A stretch of 64,000 nt of DNA from Methanocorpusculaceae archaeon UBA425. GTDB lineage: Archaea > Halobacteriota > Methanomicrobia > Methanomicrobiales > Methanocorpusculaceae. Numbering within the stretch: the first letter of the stretch is position 1; each line of letters opens with the position of its first letter. Location of the stretch: assembly GCA_002506085.1 (NCBI GenBank), contig DAWV01000017.1, forward strand, positions 3,575-67,574, given 5' to 3'. A program made the translations under genes and the position numbers. The notes under the pieces are model-generated. The model did not search any database. It saw nothing but the letters and a program-made list of their open reading frames with translations, and was not told the origin of the DNA. Below are positions 63,063 to 64,000 of this stretch, piece after piece.

Positions 63063-63653
63063 ATGCATGGAGATGGAGTTTTTCCAACTGATGTGAAACC
63101 GGAGCAGGACTCCGCGATTGTTCCGGAGTGCGGTGTTAAATCGGCCTACGGGTTGTATATTGCACTGGTCGGACTGGTGATTTCGTTTTGTATTGCGGTT
63201 ATTATGATTATTTTCGGTATGAGGACGGCAGGGGATCTGGTGGCGGTGATTGCTGCTTTTACGGGAATCACGGGGACTCTTGCCGGGTATTTTTTTGGAG
63301 AGAAAGCCGGTTCTGCGGGAAAGATGAATGCTGAAAAGCAATTATCCAAATCCCGTGATGATTTGCTTTCAGCAGGGAATGAGAATGCGGTGAATAAGGG
63401 GAGTCTTGAGGCATGTCTGAAAGAGAACAGGCTTCTTGGGTGCTATCTGAAGACAGGTCAGAGGAAAATCGATGAGTCTATCCGGTTTATTGAGCCTCTG
63501 ACTCAGGCTGCGAGGCGGCAGCCTGTGGTCTTTTCTTCGGGCGTTCTGAAGGAGTCTGCCGGGAATGCTGAGGCTGCAGAGCTTAATAAAGCCTTGTCTT
63601 CGCTGAAGGAGGCGAGAATCCCGGATGAGATTTTAGAGATGCTGCAGGAATAA
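63063..63653 (+). CDS. Hypothetical membrane protein with C-terminal helical region
   Basis: A 196-residue protein. A polar N-terminus (about 28 residues) is followed by two hydrophobic helices (about 29-50 and 57-80, with a short GYFFGEKAG end), a Ser-rich linker and a C-terminal helical part with an amphipathic pattern (SIRFIEPLTQAARR, LNKALSSLKEAR). No family is recognised. It is the last gene of the window. Confidence 0.6.
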   Translation: MHGDGVFPTDVKPEQDSAIVPECGVKSAYGLYIALVGLVISFCIAVIMIIFGMRTAGDLVAVIAAFTGITGTLAGYFFGEKAGSAGKMNAEKQLSKSRDDLLSAGNENAVNKGSLEACLKENRLLGCYLKTGQRKIDESIRFIEPLTQAARRQPVVFSSGVLKESAGNAEAAELNKALSSLKEARIPDEILEMLQE

Positions 63654-64000
63654 CAGGGAATGAGGTCGGGGCGAAGCCTTCGAGTACACCCGCCGTCGTA
63701 TTGCGCCGCCCTTCATCTTCGGGTGTACTGCGGGAGGGGGCGGGTCTACTTTTTCGTGTGTACATGAACCACTCTTTTTCAGGTGATGAAACGAACCAGT
63801 ATTACCGTTATGGATTTTTGGATGTACGTCGGTTTCATGTAATGGATTCTTTGGATGTTACTCCTCATCACACGAAATTCACGAAAACTTCCACGAAAAC
63901 ACGAAAACCAATAAGGTTCGGTTATAGGCGAATCTCTGTCGTCCCTCCCCCGTCCCCAACACAAAATTTTCGAAAATCAACGAAATGCACGAAAAGGGGG
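63654..64000. repeat. Intergenic repeats: family 3 block and family 2 copy 3
   Basis: The 347 bases to the window end contain no gene. A block at 63667-63708 repeats 53196-53236 (GGGGCGAAGCCTTCG and GTCGTATTGCGCC). From 63820 a looser family 2 copy follows (GGATGTACGTCGGTTTCATG ... CATCACACGAAA ... ACGAAAAC), then CCCTCCCCCGTCCCC. The last 45 bases repeat ACGAAA-type words. Confidence 0.55.

Overview
The window reads as chromosomal DNA of a methanogenic archaeon, most likely of the order Methanomicrobiales and plausibly Methanocorpusculum-like. The grounds are a nickel-sirohydrochlorin chelatase of the CfbA type (coenzyme F430), the archaeal anaerobic cobalamin route, an archaeal RibD-like reductase, a SelB-like factor without a usable P-loop, A/T-rich TATA-type promoters and a tRNA without encoded CCA. 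Bacterial-type genes are mixed in (DnaK/DnaJ/GrpE, PurH, UvrC), as is common in this order. The genus is an inference; no rRNA is present.

Bases 1-26,000 are devoted mainly to metals and corrinoids. A BtuFCD-like importer with a His-rich ATPase (100-3346) is followed by trmO and cfbA. Then comes a cobalt ECF transporter in two transcription units (cbiQO and cbiMN), an orphan second cbiM, a methyltransferase divergent from a five-gene nickel/peptide ABC importer (9853-14820), the overlapping operon cbiT-L-F-G-H-C-D-E (20507 down to 14854), a trypsin-like protease, a second cbiQO pair and cbiA. Together these genes import Co/Ni, insert the metal and build the corrin ring from cobalt-precorrin-2 to the a,c-diamide.

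Bases 25,500-32,000 hold a ClC antiporter, a small metabolic group (cyclase-family hydrolase, HMGL-like aldolase, SDR) that shares an operator-like motif with a TrmB-type regulator, two small membrane proteins and tRNA-Arg(GCG). Bases 32,700-48,500 form a surface-glycan island: ATP-grasp/PHP pair, polytopic membrane protein, three GT4 enzymes, GT2, AsnB, PIG-L deacetylase, DUF354 protein, WecB, polysaccharide deacetylase and a degraded acyltransferase fragment. Its long gaps and genes on both strands suggest recent rearrangement or acquisition.

Bases 48,800-64,000 return to housekeeping: thiD, an AIR-synthase-like protein, an MFS exporter, grpE-dnaK-dnaJ, purH, the SelB-like protein, a RibD-like reductase, uvrC and small unknown proteins. 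The intergenic spaces here and at 30,850 carry an unusual family of hairpin repeats whose stem sequences change in a compensatory way. One unit is cleanly inserted inside a member of a second intergenic repeat family (53,040-53,097). I regard this repeat system, the CbiO C-terminal extension and the CbiM-like N-terminus on the second CbiQ as the most novel-looking items.
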